Source: UBA2357 sp046295975 | Lineage (GTDB): Bacteria > Pseudomonadota > Gammaproteobacteria > Burkholderiales > Rhodocyclaceae | Direction of reading: 5' to 3' | DNA length: 64,000 bases | NCBI GenBank assembly: GCA_046295975.1 | Contig: JBKBMG010000021.1 | Location: 1 to 64,000, forward strand | Shown: one piece after another, positions 7,789 to 16,158 of the stretch | Position numbering within the stretch: position 1 is the stretch's first letter | Layout: each line of letters opens with the position of its first letter | Program-made: the position numbers and the translations under genes | Notes under the pieces: model-generated | What the model was told of the DNA's origin: nothing | The model's database searches: none | What the model saw: only the letters and a program-made list of their open reading frames with translations

Positions 7789-9051
7789 TCAGGCGCTGCA
7801 GTGCCGGACGACACGCTCGCAGCGCGCGAGCACGGCGTCCGCATCGAGTCCCGCGATCCGGGTGGGCGCCGCCCCTTCACGTAGGCTGAGGTCGAAAGCG
7901 CCCGCCCGGCCGACGGCGGTGATCGCCGCCTCGCCCGCGTAAGCGCACGCCTTGGCGCAACCGGCGACGTGCAGCACCCGCTGGGGGGTACCCGCGCCGC
8001 CGGACTGCCGTCCATCGAACGCGGTGATGCCCCGCCCCGCTTCGGCCGCCAGCCGCAACAGGCGAAGGGCGAGTGGTCGCGTCGCGACGCTGGCCTGGGG
8101 GCAGAACAGTGCGCCGGCGCAGGCCTCCACCCGCCAGCCGGCCGCCGATGCGGCCTCCACGCACGCCGCGTCGCTGGCCAGCAAGCCGCCCCCGGTATCG
8201 TGCTGCGCGCCTTCGAGCAGCAGCTTCCGCCACGGCGTGATGCGTACCGCCACCGCGCCGCTGTCGACCACCGCACGCGCCAGCGTCGCGGCCGCCACCT
8301 GCCCGAAAGGCAGGCTGAAGAGCGGCCCCGGCATGGACTCGTGCGCCATCGCCCAGGCGTCGGCGGCCGGGCACAAGCTGCCCGCGGCCCACGCCGGCAG
8401 CGCCGCAGCATGGCGCGCCATGCGCCCGGCCGCCCGGCCACCACTATCGGCAAACCAGTGCGCCAGCGCGATCAACGCGTCCACCGCCTCGGCGGCGGTC
8501 ACCGCCACCCCGCTGGCGCGGCCTTGCGCGCGCAGGATCAGGCCGCCGTGCGCACCGCGCTCGATGCGGAAATCTGCCGAGTCGTGGCGGAGCCGCAGCC
8601 CCGCGCCGGCATCGATGGCAAAACCCACCTTGGCGGGCAGATCGGGCAATTCGTCGAGCCGCGCGATCAACTCGGTGGCGATGCGCTCGGTGTCGTCGCC
8701 CGGCTTCCAATCCGGGGCAACCAGCAGATTGCGGCGCGCCTCACGCTCGACGCTGTCGTCGAGCAACCCCAGGCCGGCGAAGACATCGCACAACAGCGGC
8801 CAGTTGGCCTCGGCCACGCCGCGCACCTGCAGGTTGGCGCGGCTGGTCAGGTCTATCAAACCGGCAGCATGGCGGCTGGCGGCTTCGCAGATTGCGAGTA
8901 TCTGCGCTCGCGTAAAGCACGCCAGGCGTGGCCGCAAGCGCATGACCAGGCCATCGCCCGACATCATTGGCCGCAACGCTCCCGGGCACCAACCCTGGAT
9001 GCGCGGCGCGGCGCACGCGGTCGATGCGTCGCCCCGACTGCCTGCGGGCAT
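7789..9051 (-). CDS. cobG: CobG, precorrin-3B synthase
   Basis: About 420 residues from ATG 9051. The sequence is of the sulfite/nitrite reductase type: IQGWCPGALRPMMSGDGLVMRLRPR at the N-terminus, LIDLTSRANLQVRGV, and near the C-terminus VLHVAGCAKACAY, whose C-x3-C belongs to the [4Fe-4S] cluster site. CobG uses O2 to hydroxylate C20 of precorrin-3A and form the gamma-lactone of precorrin-3B. Its presence marks the oxygen-type ring-contraction route. It lies 124 nt downstream of cbiM, with a strong hairpin between them, and 65 nt upstream of cobH. Confidence 0.92.
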   Translation of the reverse strand: MPAGSRGDASTACAAPRIQGWCPGALRPMMSGDGLVMRLRPRLACFTRAQILAICEAASRHAAGLIDLTSRANLQVRGVAEANWPLLCDVFAGLGLLDDSVEREARRNLLVAPDWKPGDDTERIATELIARLDELPDLPAKVGFAIDAGAGLRLRHDSADFRIERGAHGGLILRAQGRASGVAVTAAEAVDALIALAHWFADSGGRAAGRMARHAAALPAWAAGSLCPAADAWAMAHESMPGPLFSLPFGQVAAATLARAVVDSGAVAVRITPWRKLLLEGAQHDTGGGLLASDAACVEAASAAGWRVEACAGALFCPQASVATRPLALRLLRLAAEAGRGITAFDGRQSGGAGTPQRVLHVAGCAKACAYAGEAAITAVGRAGAFDLSLREGAAPTRIAGLDADAVLARCERVVRHCSA

Positions 9052-9140
9052 CCCGCTTTCAGGGTGAAGGGTGCTGCGTGGTGTCAATTGGAGCGCCTGA
9101 TGCCTGGTGAACCTGCGTCGCCATCCGCAATGAAGCCCGC

Positions 9141-9167
9141 GGCGGACTCCGCCGGTCGGAGTCCGCC
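9141..9167 (-). terminator. Perfect GC-rich hairpin between cbiM and cobG
   Basis: Arms 9141-9150 (GGCGGACTCC) and 9158-9167 (GGAGTCCGCC) are perfectly complementary over 10 bp with a 7-base loop. On the minus strand this sits 9 bases after the cbiM stop and 89 bases before the cobG start. There is no T-run after it, so it could be a weak terminator, an attenuator or an mRNA-stabilising/processing hairpin that lowers cob expression relative to cbiM. A second copy of CCGCCGGTCGGA directly adjoins it. Confidence 0.45.
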
Positions 9168-9175
9168 GGTCGGAA

Positions 9176-9856
9176 TCAACTCGCCGCTTCGTACAGGCGC
9201 TTGTCCACCGCGATGCTGCCCTTGAGTTGGTGCAAGGCCTTGGCCGCGCCCAGCACGGCGAGATCCACCAGCGGCTCCAGCACCACCACCAGCATGTAGG
9301 CCGCGCCGAAGGTAAGCACGCTTTGCAGGTTCTCGGCGCCGACGCCCTGGCCGTAGACCGCCCAGAATGCGACCCAGGTGACGATGCCACCCTGGTAGGC
9401 CAGCGAGAGCTTGAAGACCTGGCTGTAGCGCAGATCAACATAGGCCGTGTCGGCCGGCACGATGCGCCGCGCCAGTGCCGCGATCACGAACAGCGGCACC
9501 AACAACGTGGTGACGTTCATCGTGTATTGCGGCAAATCGTCCGGGGCGAAGAACACGCTCTGCACCAGCAGCCCGAGTGCCAGGCCGATCGCGGTGGGAC
9601 CGGCGCCGAACAGCAGCAGCAGGGTCGAGCCCAGGATGAGATGCACCTCCGAAACGCCTACTTCCCGCGTGGGCAGCACCTCAAAGAAAGCGAATACCAG
9701 CGCCGTAGCGATGACCGCGCGCAGCGCCAGCGAGATGATGCCGTCGCGCCTGAGGGTGTCGGCCACCAGCTTGGCGCCGTAGCCGACGGCGGCGGCGGCC
9801 GTGGCGTAGCTGAGCAGGATTTTGCCGCCTTCGACGATGCCGGGTTCGATATGCAT
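9176..9856 (-). CDS. cbiM: CbiM-like cobalt energy-coupling-factor permease, without partner genes
   Basis: 226 residues from ATG 9856, preceded by AGGAGA. It begins MHIEPGIVEGGKILLSYATA; the Met-His start is the metal-chelating N-terminus of CbiM/NikM S-components, normally exposed after Met removal. Then come about six membrane segments and the CbiM core VSEVHLILGSTLLLLFGAGPTAIGLALG with FFAPDDLPQYTMNV. CbiM binds Co2+ in the inner membrane and usually works with CbiN, CbiQ and CbiO, none of which are here. It follows the minus-strand cobalamin riboswitch and heads the cobG operon, so cobalt supply for corrin synthesis is the natural role. Confidence 0.82.
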   Translation of the reverse strand: MHIEPGIVEGGKILLSYATAAAAVGYGAKLVADTLRRDGIISLALRAVIATALVFAFFEVLPTREVGVSEVHLILGSTLLLLFGAGPTAIGLALGLLVQSVFFAPDDLPQYTMNVTTLLVPLFVIAALARRIVPADTAYVDLRYSQVFKLSLAYQGGIVTWVAFWAVYGQGVGAENLQSVLTFGAAYMLVVVLEPLVDLAVLGAAKALHQLKGSIAVDKRLYEAAS

Positions 9857-10130
9857 GATCCGATCTCCTGGATTGAAGCGTGGGTCGCAATGTGCAGTGA
9901 GTTGCATTAGGTAAGCCTGTCCGCGAGCATCGTCGGACGCCCACGGCACTTCACCTGGCGGAAAGCAGGACAGGGGGATTGGCGCGATCACACACTCGCA
10001 CCGCCATGTCGACCGATTTGATCGGGCATAGCGGCGTCATGCTTGTCGAACAGGTGGAAGACTGCAGGCGGCAAGACGCCCACGGATTCCGACCGGTTCT
10101 CGCCCACACCCCGGAGCGCTTACCTTCGTA

Positions 10131-10346
10131 TCGATCGGGCCGGTCTTCTGGCTCGCCTTCCACCGGCAGTCGTCGCCTTCCCGGGCTCCCACCCAGTGGC
10201 ATGTGGCGCATACGCGCGATGACGACTCCGTCAGGCCTACAGCAGCGGGGGCTGCGCCGGAATGGCCGGGGCACTGTGGCCACCGACGTCACCGGACTTC
10301 CCGTTTCACCCCGTCATGCGGTCGCATGCCGGGGCACCCTGATCGA
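10131..10346 (-). promoter_or_regulatory. Cobalamin riboswitch upstream of cbiM-cob operon
   Basis: Read on the minus strand, the segment has the class-I cobalamin aptamer layout. A P1 stem pairs TCGATC (10346-10341) with GATCGA (10136-10131). Then come GGGTGAAACGGGAAGTCCGGTG, the cAGCCCCCGCTGCTGTAGGC block, the B12 box GCCACTGGG, GGGAAGGCG and finally GAGCCAGAAGACCGGCC. It lies 275 nt upstream of the cbiM ATG and would repress the operon when adenosylcobalamin is plentiful. Its 5' half is part of a perfect 52-nt inverted repeat with the next riboswitch. Confidence 0.93.
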
Positions 10347-10582
10347 ATGGTGCGCAGCATACGCCAACGGCCATGGGTCAGGCAATCGTCCCGGGAGGTG
10401 GCCGGGGACGGCGCCAGGCAAAAGCGCCCGACACGACCGCGGGCGGGATCGGTGAACCAGGGCGTGGCGCGACGGCCCACGGCTTGCACACGTTTGCGCT
10501 CATCGCGTATGCTCGGGCCAGCATCGATCAGGTGCCCCGGCATGCGACCGCATGACGGGGTGAAACGGGAAGTCCGGTGACG
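10287..10582. repeat. 52-nt perfect inverted repeat shared by the two divergent riboswitches
   Basis: Bases 10287-10338 are the exact reverse complement of 10531-10582. The repeat covers the P2/P3 part of both cobalamin aptamers and stops sharply on the 3' side (TC versus CT follows). On the P1 side the two differ by one G. The remaining parts of the two riboswitches differ, as do the loop sequences. This points to gene conversion or a recent partial duplication rather than simple functional conservation, since loop bases are identical too. Confidence 0.9.
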
Positions 10583-10721
10583 CTGCGAACCCTTGGGTTC
10601 CAGCCAGCCCGGCGCAGCCCCCGCTGCTGTAAGCCTGACGGAACCGCCAAACGCCACTGGGCATGCCCGGGAAGGCGGCGGAATCCGGACGAAGGCGAGC
10701 CAGAAGACCGGCCAGATCGAT
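10523..10721 (+). promoter_or_regulatory. Cobalamin riboswitch upstream of TonB receptor/ABC operon
   Basis: The plus-strand aptamer is closed by ATCGATC (10523-10529) pairing with GATCGAT (10715-10721). Inside are GGGGTGAAACGGGAAGTCCGGTG, GCAGCCCCCGCTGCTGTAAGC, the B12 box CGCCACTGGG (near 10652-10661), GGGAAGGCGG and GCGAGCCAGAAGACCGGCC. All the core elements of the cobalamin riboswitch are present in order. The nearest downstream gene is the TonB receptor at 11008, 286 nt away, leaving a long expression platform in which I see no ORF that I trust. Confidence 0.94.
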
Positions 10722-11007
10722 ACCAGGTACGTGCCCCGGGGTGTGGGTTCGACCGCCTGAACGCCAGATTCGATTCAAGACTTCGTCCGGATACCGCCGC
10801 AGGAAACCACGGCGGGCAAGCCACGCGCCACCCGTGCGCGGCCAACCGGATGCAGGAATCCGCCGGCCCGGTCCGAGCGCAGCCGCGCGACGCCCCCGCG
10901 ATCCAGCGTTCGAGCGATCCGCTTCCCCCAGTGCGCGTTGTCCCAACTGCATCCATCGCCGGGAGCGGAATGATGCCGACCGAACACACACGTCCGGAGG
11001 TCATGCC

Positions 11008-13224
11008 ATGCACGATCAAGGCAACGCTCGACATCCCGGCCTGAAATGCAATAATGTTGCGTATAACAATCGATCTCATATCATCATGACTACCTCCTCC
11101 AGACGCCTCGAACCCTGCCGACTCACACTCGCCATCCTCGCAGCCTGTGCAAGCTTCAGCGCCCAGGCGCAATCCACGGGTTCGGCTGCGGCTGACCCGG
11201 TCACCACGCTGGACGCGGTGCAGGTGACCGCCCCGGCCCCCGCCCTGCCCGGCCTTGGCCTGGATACGCCCACCCGCAGCGGCTCGCGCACCGGCCTGTC
11301 GATTCGCGACACCCCGGCCAGCGTCGAGGCACTGGACGCGGACAGCCTGCGCGCACGCGGTGACACGCGGGTGTCGGAGGCCGCCACCCGCGCCACCGGC
11401 CTGAGCTTCATCGGCACGCCAGGCTCCGGCATGTCCTTCTCCAGCCGCGGCTTCACCGGCACCAACTCGGTTGCCCAGGCCGAGGGCGGCGTACGCGTGC
11501 TGACCGCTGCCGGCACCCAGTCCTATCCGTCCGACACCTGGGGGTACGAGCGCATCGAGTTTCTGCGCGGCCCGGCCTCGGTGCTGTATGGCGACGGCTC
11601 GGTGGGCGGCATGCTCAACCTGGTGCGCAAGGCCCCCAGCCGCGAAGCGGCGGCGGAAGTGACTCTTGGCGGCGGCTCGCGGGGTACCTATCGGGTCGGC
11701 GTGGGGGGCACCGCACCGCTGGGCGAGATCGCCGCGCTGCGGGTGGACGCCCTCGCCGCCGGCGGCGACGGCCCGGTGCACCGCGGCGACCACCGTACGC
11801 GCAAGCTCATGACCGGACTCAAGCTCGCACCCAACGCCGACGTGTCCATCGATCTCAACCTGGACGTGGCGCGCGACCGCCCGACCGCTTATTTCGGCAC
11901 CCCGATGGTCGACGGCCGTCCGGTCACCGCATTGCGCAGGCAGAACTACAACGTCGCTGACGCGGTGTACGCGCTTGACGACGATCGCGCGAAGGCAGCC
12001 GTGAGCTGGCGGATCGCCGAGCACTGGACGCTGCGCAACGAGGCCCACCACCACCGCTCCGATCGTCATTGGCGCAACGCCGAGAACTATCGCTTCGATC
12101 CGGCCAGCGGTCAGGTCGCCCGCGGCGACTACCTGGAAATCCTTCACGACCTCAAGCAGACCGGCAACCGCCTGGAGCTTGCCAGCAGCGCGCCGCTGTT
12201 GGGCCACAGCAACCGCCTGGTCGTGGGCCACGAGTGGATTTCACTCGACTTCACCCACACCAACAATGCCCCTTACGGTGGCAGCTCCAGCGTGCCCGCC
12301 ATCGGCTTCGACCCGGGCCGTTTCGAAAGCCCCCAAGCAACGCTGCCCAAATACACCACCGACCTCACCCAGCATGCGCTGTTCATCGAGAACGCCCTGG
12401 ACCTCGGCACACGCCTCACCCTGGTGGGCGGGCTGCGCCACGACCGGATCGAGGTCTCGCGCCGCGAGTTGGTGGCCGGCACCGATTTCGACAAGCGCTT
12501 CACCACCAACGCCCTGCGTCTGGGCGGCGTGCTGAAGCTTGCGGCAAACACCAACGTGTACGCGCAGGCAAGCACCGGATCCGACCCGGTGACCACGGTC
12601 GCCACCCTCAACCTCGCCAACCGCGACTTCGACCTCACCTCGGCGCGCCAGCTCGAGGTCGGGCTCAAGCAAGACCTGCCCGGCGGACGCGGCGAATGGA
12701 CGCTCGCGGCCTATCACATCGTCAAGAACGACATCATCACCCGCGACCCGGACACGCCGGCCATCAGCATCCAGGGCGGGCGCCAGTCGTCGCGCGGAGT
12801 GGAACTGGCGGTTGGCTTCCAGCCGGCGCGCGACTGGCAGATCGACGCCAACGCCACCGTGCTGAACGCGCGTTTCGACCGACTGGTGGAAGCCGGTGGC
12901 GTCTCGCGCCGCGGCAATACCCCGGCCAACGTGCCGGAGCGGCTGGCCAACCTGTGGGTCACCTACCGCCCGGCCGCCTGGGAAGTCGGCATGGGCCTGC
13001 GCCACGTGGGCAAGCGCTACACCAACAACGCCAATTCCATCACCCTGGCAAGCTACACGGTGTTCGACGCGACCGCGGCCTGGCAGCTCGACGCACGCAC
13101 CACGCTGCGCGTGAACCTGCGCAACCTCGGCGACAAGGTGTATGCCACCGCCGCCTACGGCAGCACCCAGGCCTTGCTCAGCGAAGCGCGCCGGGTCGAG
13201 CTGGTCGCCGACCTGCGCTTCTGA
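11008..13224 (+). CDS. TonB-dependent outer-membrane receptor, siderophore-receptor type
   Basis: A signal peptide is clear around LTLAILAACASFSAQAQS, followed by a plug domain (TPASVEALDADSLRARGDTR, YERIEFLRGPASVLYGDGSV) and a ~550-residue barrel ending in VELVADLRF with a terminal Phe. The plug is closer to FhuA/FpvA-type siderophore receptors than to BtuB. Start choice: GGAGG at 10996-11000 favours ATG 11008 (738 residues), which puts 26 residues before a second in-frame ATG at 11086. The latter gives a conventional signal peptide (712 residues) but lacks a ribosome-binding site. Regulation by a B12 riboswitch and linkage to BtuF/C/D-like genes suggest uptake of a corrinoid or a cobalt chelate; the ligand is not determinable here. 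Confidence 0.85.
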   Translation: MHDQGNARHPGLKCNNVAYNNRSHIIMTTSSRRLEPCRLTLAILAACASFSAQAQSTGSAAADPVTTLDAVQVTAPAPALPGLGLDTPTRSGSRTGLSIRDTPASVEALDADSLRARGDTRVSEAATRATGLSFIGTPGSGMSFSSRGFTGTNSVAQAEGGVRVLTAAGTQSYPSDTWGYERIEFLRGPASVLYGDGSVGGMLNLVRKAPSREAAAEVTLGGGSRGTYRVGVGGTAPLGEIAALRVDALAAGGDGPVHRGDHRTRKLMTGLKLAPNADVSIDLNLDVARDRPTAYFGTPMVDGRPVTALRRQNYNVADAVYALDDDRAKAAVSWRIAEHWTLRNEAHHHRSDRHWRNAENYRFDPASGQVARGDYLEILHDLKQTGNRLELASSAPLLGHSNRLVVGHEWISLDFTHTNNAPYGGSSSVPAIGFDPGRFESPQATLPKYTTDLTQHALFIENALDLGTRLTLVGGLRHDRIEVSRRELVAGTDFDKRFTTNALRLGGVLKLAANTNVYAQASTGSDPVTTVATLNLANRDFDLTSARQLEVGLKQDLPGGRGEWTLAAYHIVKNDIITRDPDTPAISIQGGRQSSRGVELAVGFQPARDWQIDANATVLNARFDRLVEAGGVSRRGNTPANVPERLANLWVTYRPAAWEVGMGLRHVGKRYTNNANSITLASYTVFDATAAWQLDARTTLRVNLRNLGDKVYATAAYGSTQALLSEARRVELVADLRF

Positions 13225-13229
13225 TCGCC

Positions 13230-14282
13230 ATGCCCGCCCCCCTCCTCCTAACCCACCCGCAGCTGCGCTTGGCGGCCCTGCTGCTCGCCCCGCTGCTGCT
13301 CGCCTGCACGCCCGAACCCCCCTCGCAGGCGACGCCCACCGGCACGGCCCGCGCGGAAGCGGACGCCGTGCGCGCATCGGTGGAGGTAGACGTCTGCGGC
13401 GAGGCAGTGCGTTTCGACGTCCCGCCGCGGCGTGCCATCACCCACGATGTCAACATCACCGAGTTGTTCCTCGCCCTCGGCCTGAGCGACCGCCTGGTGG
13501 GCTACAGCGGCGTACACGCGGCCAAGGCGATCGCCCCCGAGTACCGGCCGCTGCTCGTCAGGTTACCGCTGCTGTCGGACAAGACACTGAACCTCGAGGC
13601 CATCCTCGCCGCCGAGGCGGACTTCGTCTTCGCCGGCTGGAACTACGGCTTTACCGCAGGCGGGGTGACACCCGAGGCGCTGGCGCGCTTCGGCATCCAG
13701 TCCTACGTCCTCACCGAATCGTGCATCCGCATCGGCGCGCGGGCGGGCGTGGCGCTGGAAGACACCTTCAGCGACCTGCTCGCGCTGGGGCGCATCTTCG
13801 GCATCGAAGCACACGCCCAGGCGCTGGTTGCCGGACAGCGCGCCGAACTGGACGCGATCCGCCGCGCGGTGGCCGGCGCCACCCCTCGCCCGCGCGTCTT
13901 CGTCTATGACAGCGGCGAGGCCATCCCTTACACCGCCGGGCGCTTCGCCATGCCGCACGCGATGATCGAGGCGGCCGGCGGCGACAACATCTTTGCCGAC
14001 ATCCCAAGCAGCTGGTCGCCGGCCAACTGGGAGGACGTGATCGCACGCGACCCGGAGCTGATCGTGATCATCGACTACGACCAGCCCGATGCCGACGGCA
14101 AGATCGCCTTCCTGCTGTCCAAGCCGGAACTGGCCGACCTCGCCGCAATCCGCGAGCGCCGCTTCGTGGTGCTGAGTTATGCCGAGGCCACGCCCGGCCC
14201 GCGCAACGTCGCGCGCACCCGCAGCCTTGCCCAAGCCTTGCATCCACAACGCTTCGCCCCCCCGCCGGCAGGGCAGCCATGA
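13230..14282 (+). CDS. BtuF/FecB-like substrate-binding lipoprotein
   Basis: 350 residues starting 5 nt after the receptor stop. The N-terminus LRLAALLLAPLLLACT is a signal peptide with a lipobox (LLAC), so the mature protein is lipid-anchored. Then come VPPRRAITHDVNITELFLALGL, DKTLNLEAILAAEADFVFAG and a C-terminal lobe with RPRVFVYDSG and ELIVIIDYD, the two-lobed class III (FecB/BtuF) binding-protein pattern. It would capture the ligand delivered by the receptor and hand it to the permease; its stop overlaps the permease start by 4 nt. It is the only binding protein for the two BtuCD-type pairs in the window. Confidence 0.85.
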   Translation: MPAPLLLTHPQLRLAALLLAPLLLACTPEPPSQATPTGTARAEADAVRASVEVDVCGEAVRFDVPPRRAITHDVNITELFLALGLSDRLVGYSGVHAAKAIAPEYRPLLVRLPLLSDKTLNLEAILAAEADFVFAGWNYGFTAGGVTPEALARFGIQSYVLTESCIRIGARAGVALEDTFSDLLALGRIFGIEAHAQALVAGQRAELDAIRRAVAGATPRPRVFVYDSGEAIPYTAGRFAMPHAMIEAAGGDNIFADIPSSWSPANWEDVIARDPELIVIIDYDQPDADGKIAFLLSKPELADLAAIRERRFVVLSYAEATPGPRNVARTRSLAQALHPQRFAPPPAGQP

Positions 14283-15394
14283 ACGGCCCGCGCGCTGGCA
14301 CCGCGGACGCGCTCGCCCCACCTGCCGCCCGGCTCGCGATGGCCGCCCCACGCCCGCGTGTGGCCGTGCTGCTTGGCGCGCTCGCCGCGGCCCTGGTGGT
14401 ATCGCTGACCTGGAGCATCACCCTGGGGCCGGCGGACATTTCCGCCGCCGCGGTATGGGCCATCGCCGGCAGCGAACTGGCCGCGCGGCTGGGATTGCCG
14501 GTGAGCGTCGATGCCAGCGCCCACCACAACATTGTCTGGATGATCCGCTTGCCACGCGTGCTGCTCGCCGCACTGGTCGGCGCCGGGCTGGCGGTGGTCG
14601 GCGTCACCATGCAGGCCATGGTGCGCAACCCGCTTGCCGACCCCTATCTGCTCGGCGTGTCGTCCGGGGCCTCGGTGGGCGCGGTCAGCGTACTCGCCTG
14701 GGGCGTGCTGGGCTTTGCCGGCGCACACGCCCTGCCGCTGGGGGCCTTTCTGGGCGCACTCTCGGCCTGCCTACTGGTATATCTGCTGGCCCATGCCAAC
14801 GGCCGCCTGCTGGCGCCGCGGCTGATCCTGGGCGGTGTCGCCATCGGCTGTTTCCTCGCCGGCATCACCAGCCTCATCACCCTCACCGCCGAACAGCGCG
14901 AACTGGCGCGTTCGGTGCTGACCTGGCTGCTCGGCAGCCTGGCCGGCGCACAGTGGCGCGATCTGGGCCTGCCTGCCCTGGCATTGGCACTCGGCATCGG
15001 CTGGTTGCGGCTGCAGGCGCGCGCGCTCAACGCCTTGCTGGGCGGCGACGAGACCGCCGCCACCCTGGGCGTGGACACCACCCGCGTGCGACGCGGGCTG
15101 TTTCTGGTGGTGTCGCTGCTCACCGGGGTGATGGTGGCAGTGAGTGGCGCAATCGGCTTCATCGGGCTGATGATTCCGCACGTCGCGCGCATGCTGGTGG
15201 GCGCCGAGCACCGCCGGGTATTGCCAGTGGCGGCGTTGATCGGCGCGATCTTCCTGGTCTGGGTGGATGCGCTCGCGCGCACCGTGTTCATGCCGGTGGA
15301 AATTCCGGTAGGGGTGATCACCGCGTTGCTCGGCGGCCCCTTCTTCGTCTGGCTGCTGTGTCGCCAGGGGTTGCCGCCGGGAGCCGGGCGATGA
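14279..15394 (+). CDS. FecCD/BtuC-family ABC transporter permease
   Basis: 371 residues with about ten membrane segments. The FecCD signature is evident: RLPRVLLAALVGAGLAVVG, TMQAMVRNPLADPYLLGVSSGA, and near the C-terminus GAIGFIGLMIPHVARMLVG and the EIPVGVITALLGGPFFVWLL ending. It forms the inner-membrane channel for a metal chelate or corrinoid, pairing with the ATPase that starts inside its stop codon (ATGA) and with the upstream lipoprotein. A hydrophilic, proline-rich ~35-residue extension precedes the first membrane helix. Confidence 0.9.
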   Translation: MNGPRAGTADALAPPAARLAMAAPRPRVAVLLGALAAALVVSLTWSITLGPADISAAAVWAIAGSELAARLGLPVSVDASAHHNIVWMIRLPRVLLAALVGAGLAVVGVTMQAMVRNPLADPYLLGVSSGASVGAVSVLAWGVLGFAGAHALPLGAFLGALSACLLVYLLAHANGRLLAPRLILGGVAIGCFLAGITSLITLTAEQRELARSVLTWLLGSLAGAQWRDLGLPALALALGIGWLRLQARALNALLGGDETAATLGVDTTRVRRGLFLVVSLLTGVMVAVSGAIGFIGLMIPHVARMLVGAEHRRVLPVAALIGAIFLVWVDALARTVFMPVEIPVGVITALLGGPFFVWLLCRQGLPPGAGR

Positions 15395-16158
15395 GACTGG
15401 AGGTGCGCGACCTGAGCTGGCACAGCGCCGCCGCGCACATTGTCGACGAAGTCTCGCTGCATGCCGAAAGTGGCGAGCTGGTGGGCTTGATCGGCCCCAA
15501 CGGCAGCGGCAAGTCGTCGCTGTTGCGCATGATCTACCGTGTGCTGCGGCCGCTCGCCGGCACGGCCACGGTGGACGGCGACGACGTCTGGCACCTGTCC
15601 GCGCTGGACAACGCCCGCCGCATGGCGGTGCTGGCCCAGGACAACACCGGCGAGTTCGCCTTCAACGTGGATGAAGTCGTGGCCATGGGCCGCAACCCAC
15701 ACAAGCGCGTATTCGACGGCGACAACGCCACCGATCGCGCCGTGGTGGAACAGGCACTGGCACGCGTCGGCGCGGCCCATCTGGCCGCGCGCGACTTCGC
15801 CAGCCTTTCCGGCGGCGAGAAACAGCGGGTGCTGATCGCCCGCGCCCTGGCCCAGCAAGCGCGCATGCTGGTGCTGGACGAACCCACCAACCACCTCGAC
15901 GTGCGCTACCAGTTCGAGATCATGCGCCTGATCCGCGGCCTGGGCGTCACGGCGGTGATCGCGCTGCACGACCTCAACCTCGCCGCGCACTACTGCGACC
16001 GCTTGTACCTGATCGACGGCGGACGCATCGCCGCCGCGGGCCCACCGGCCGACGTGCTCACCCCCGAATGCCTGCGCGCGGTGTACCACGTACGCGCCGA
16101 GGTCTCGCGCCACCCGGCCAACGGCAAACCCCGCATCGACTTCCTGCCCGATGAATGA
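15391..16158 (+). CDS. BtuD/FecE-type ABC transporter ATP-binding protein
   Basis: 255 residues with a complete nucleotide-binding domain: Walker A GPNGSGKSS (~residue 38), a Q-loop around LAQDNTGEF, the signature LSGGEKQRVLIARAL, Walker B MLVLDEPTNHLD and the H-loop ALHDLNLAAHYCDRLYLI. It energises the preceding FecCD-type permease. The gene is coupled to the permease (ATGA) and overlaps the following cbiX start by 8 nt, so all genes from the receptor to cbiX appear to be one operon. Confidence 0.92.
   Translation: MRLEVRDLSWHSAAAHIVDEVSLHAESGELVGLIGPNGSGKSSLLRMIYRVLRPLAGTATVDGDDVWHLSALDNARRMAVLAQDNTGEFAFNVDEVVAMGRNPHKRVFDGDNATDRAVVEQALARVGAAHLAARDFASLSGGEKQRVLIARALAQQARMLVLDEPTNHLDVRYQFEIMRLIRGLGVTAVIALHDLNLAAHYCDRLYLIDGGRIAAAGPPADVLTPECLRAVYHVRAEVSRHPANGKPRIDFLPDE

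Noticed and set aside
6207..8453. One long 748-residue minus-strand frame suggesting a CobI fusion
   Set aside because: Only the last ~300 residues are CobI. The upstream part is out-of-frame cobH/cobG sequence, and cobI has a coupled ATG at 7097.
10287..10582. Inverted repeat as ends of a small transposable element
   Set aside because: The arms are functional riboswitch P2/P3 segments, there is no transposase between them, and the repeat does not reach the outer ends of a duplicated unit.
10663..11007. N-terminal extension of the TonB receptor through the riboswitch
   Set aside because: The frame is open but covers the aptamer and contains no secretion signal; the ribosome-binding site at 10996 and the ATG at 11008 mark the earliest plausible start.
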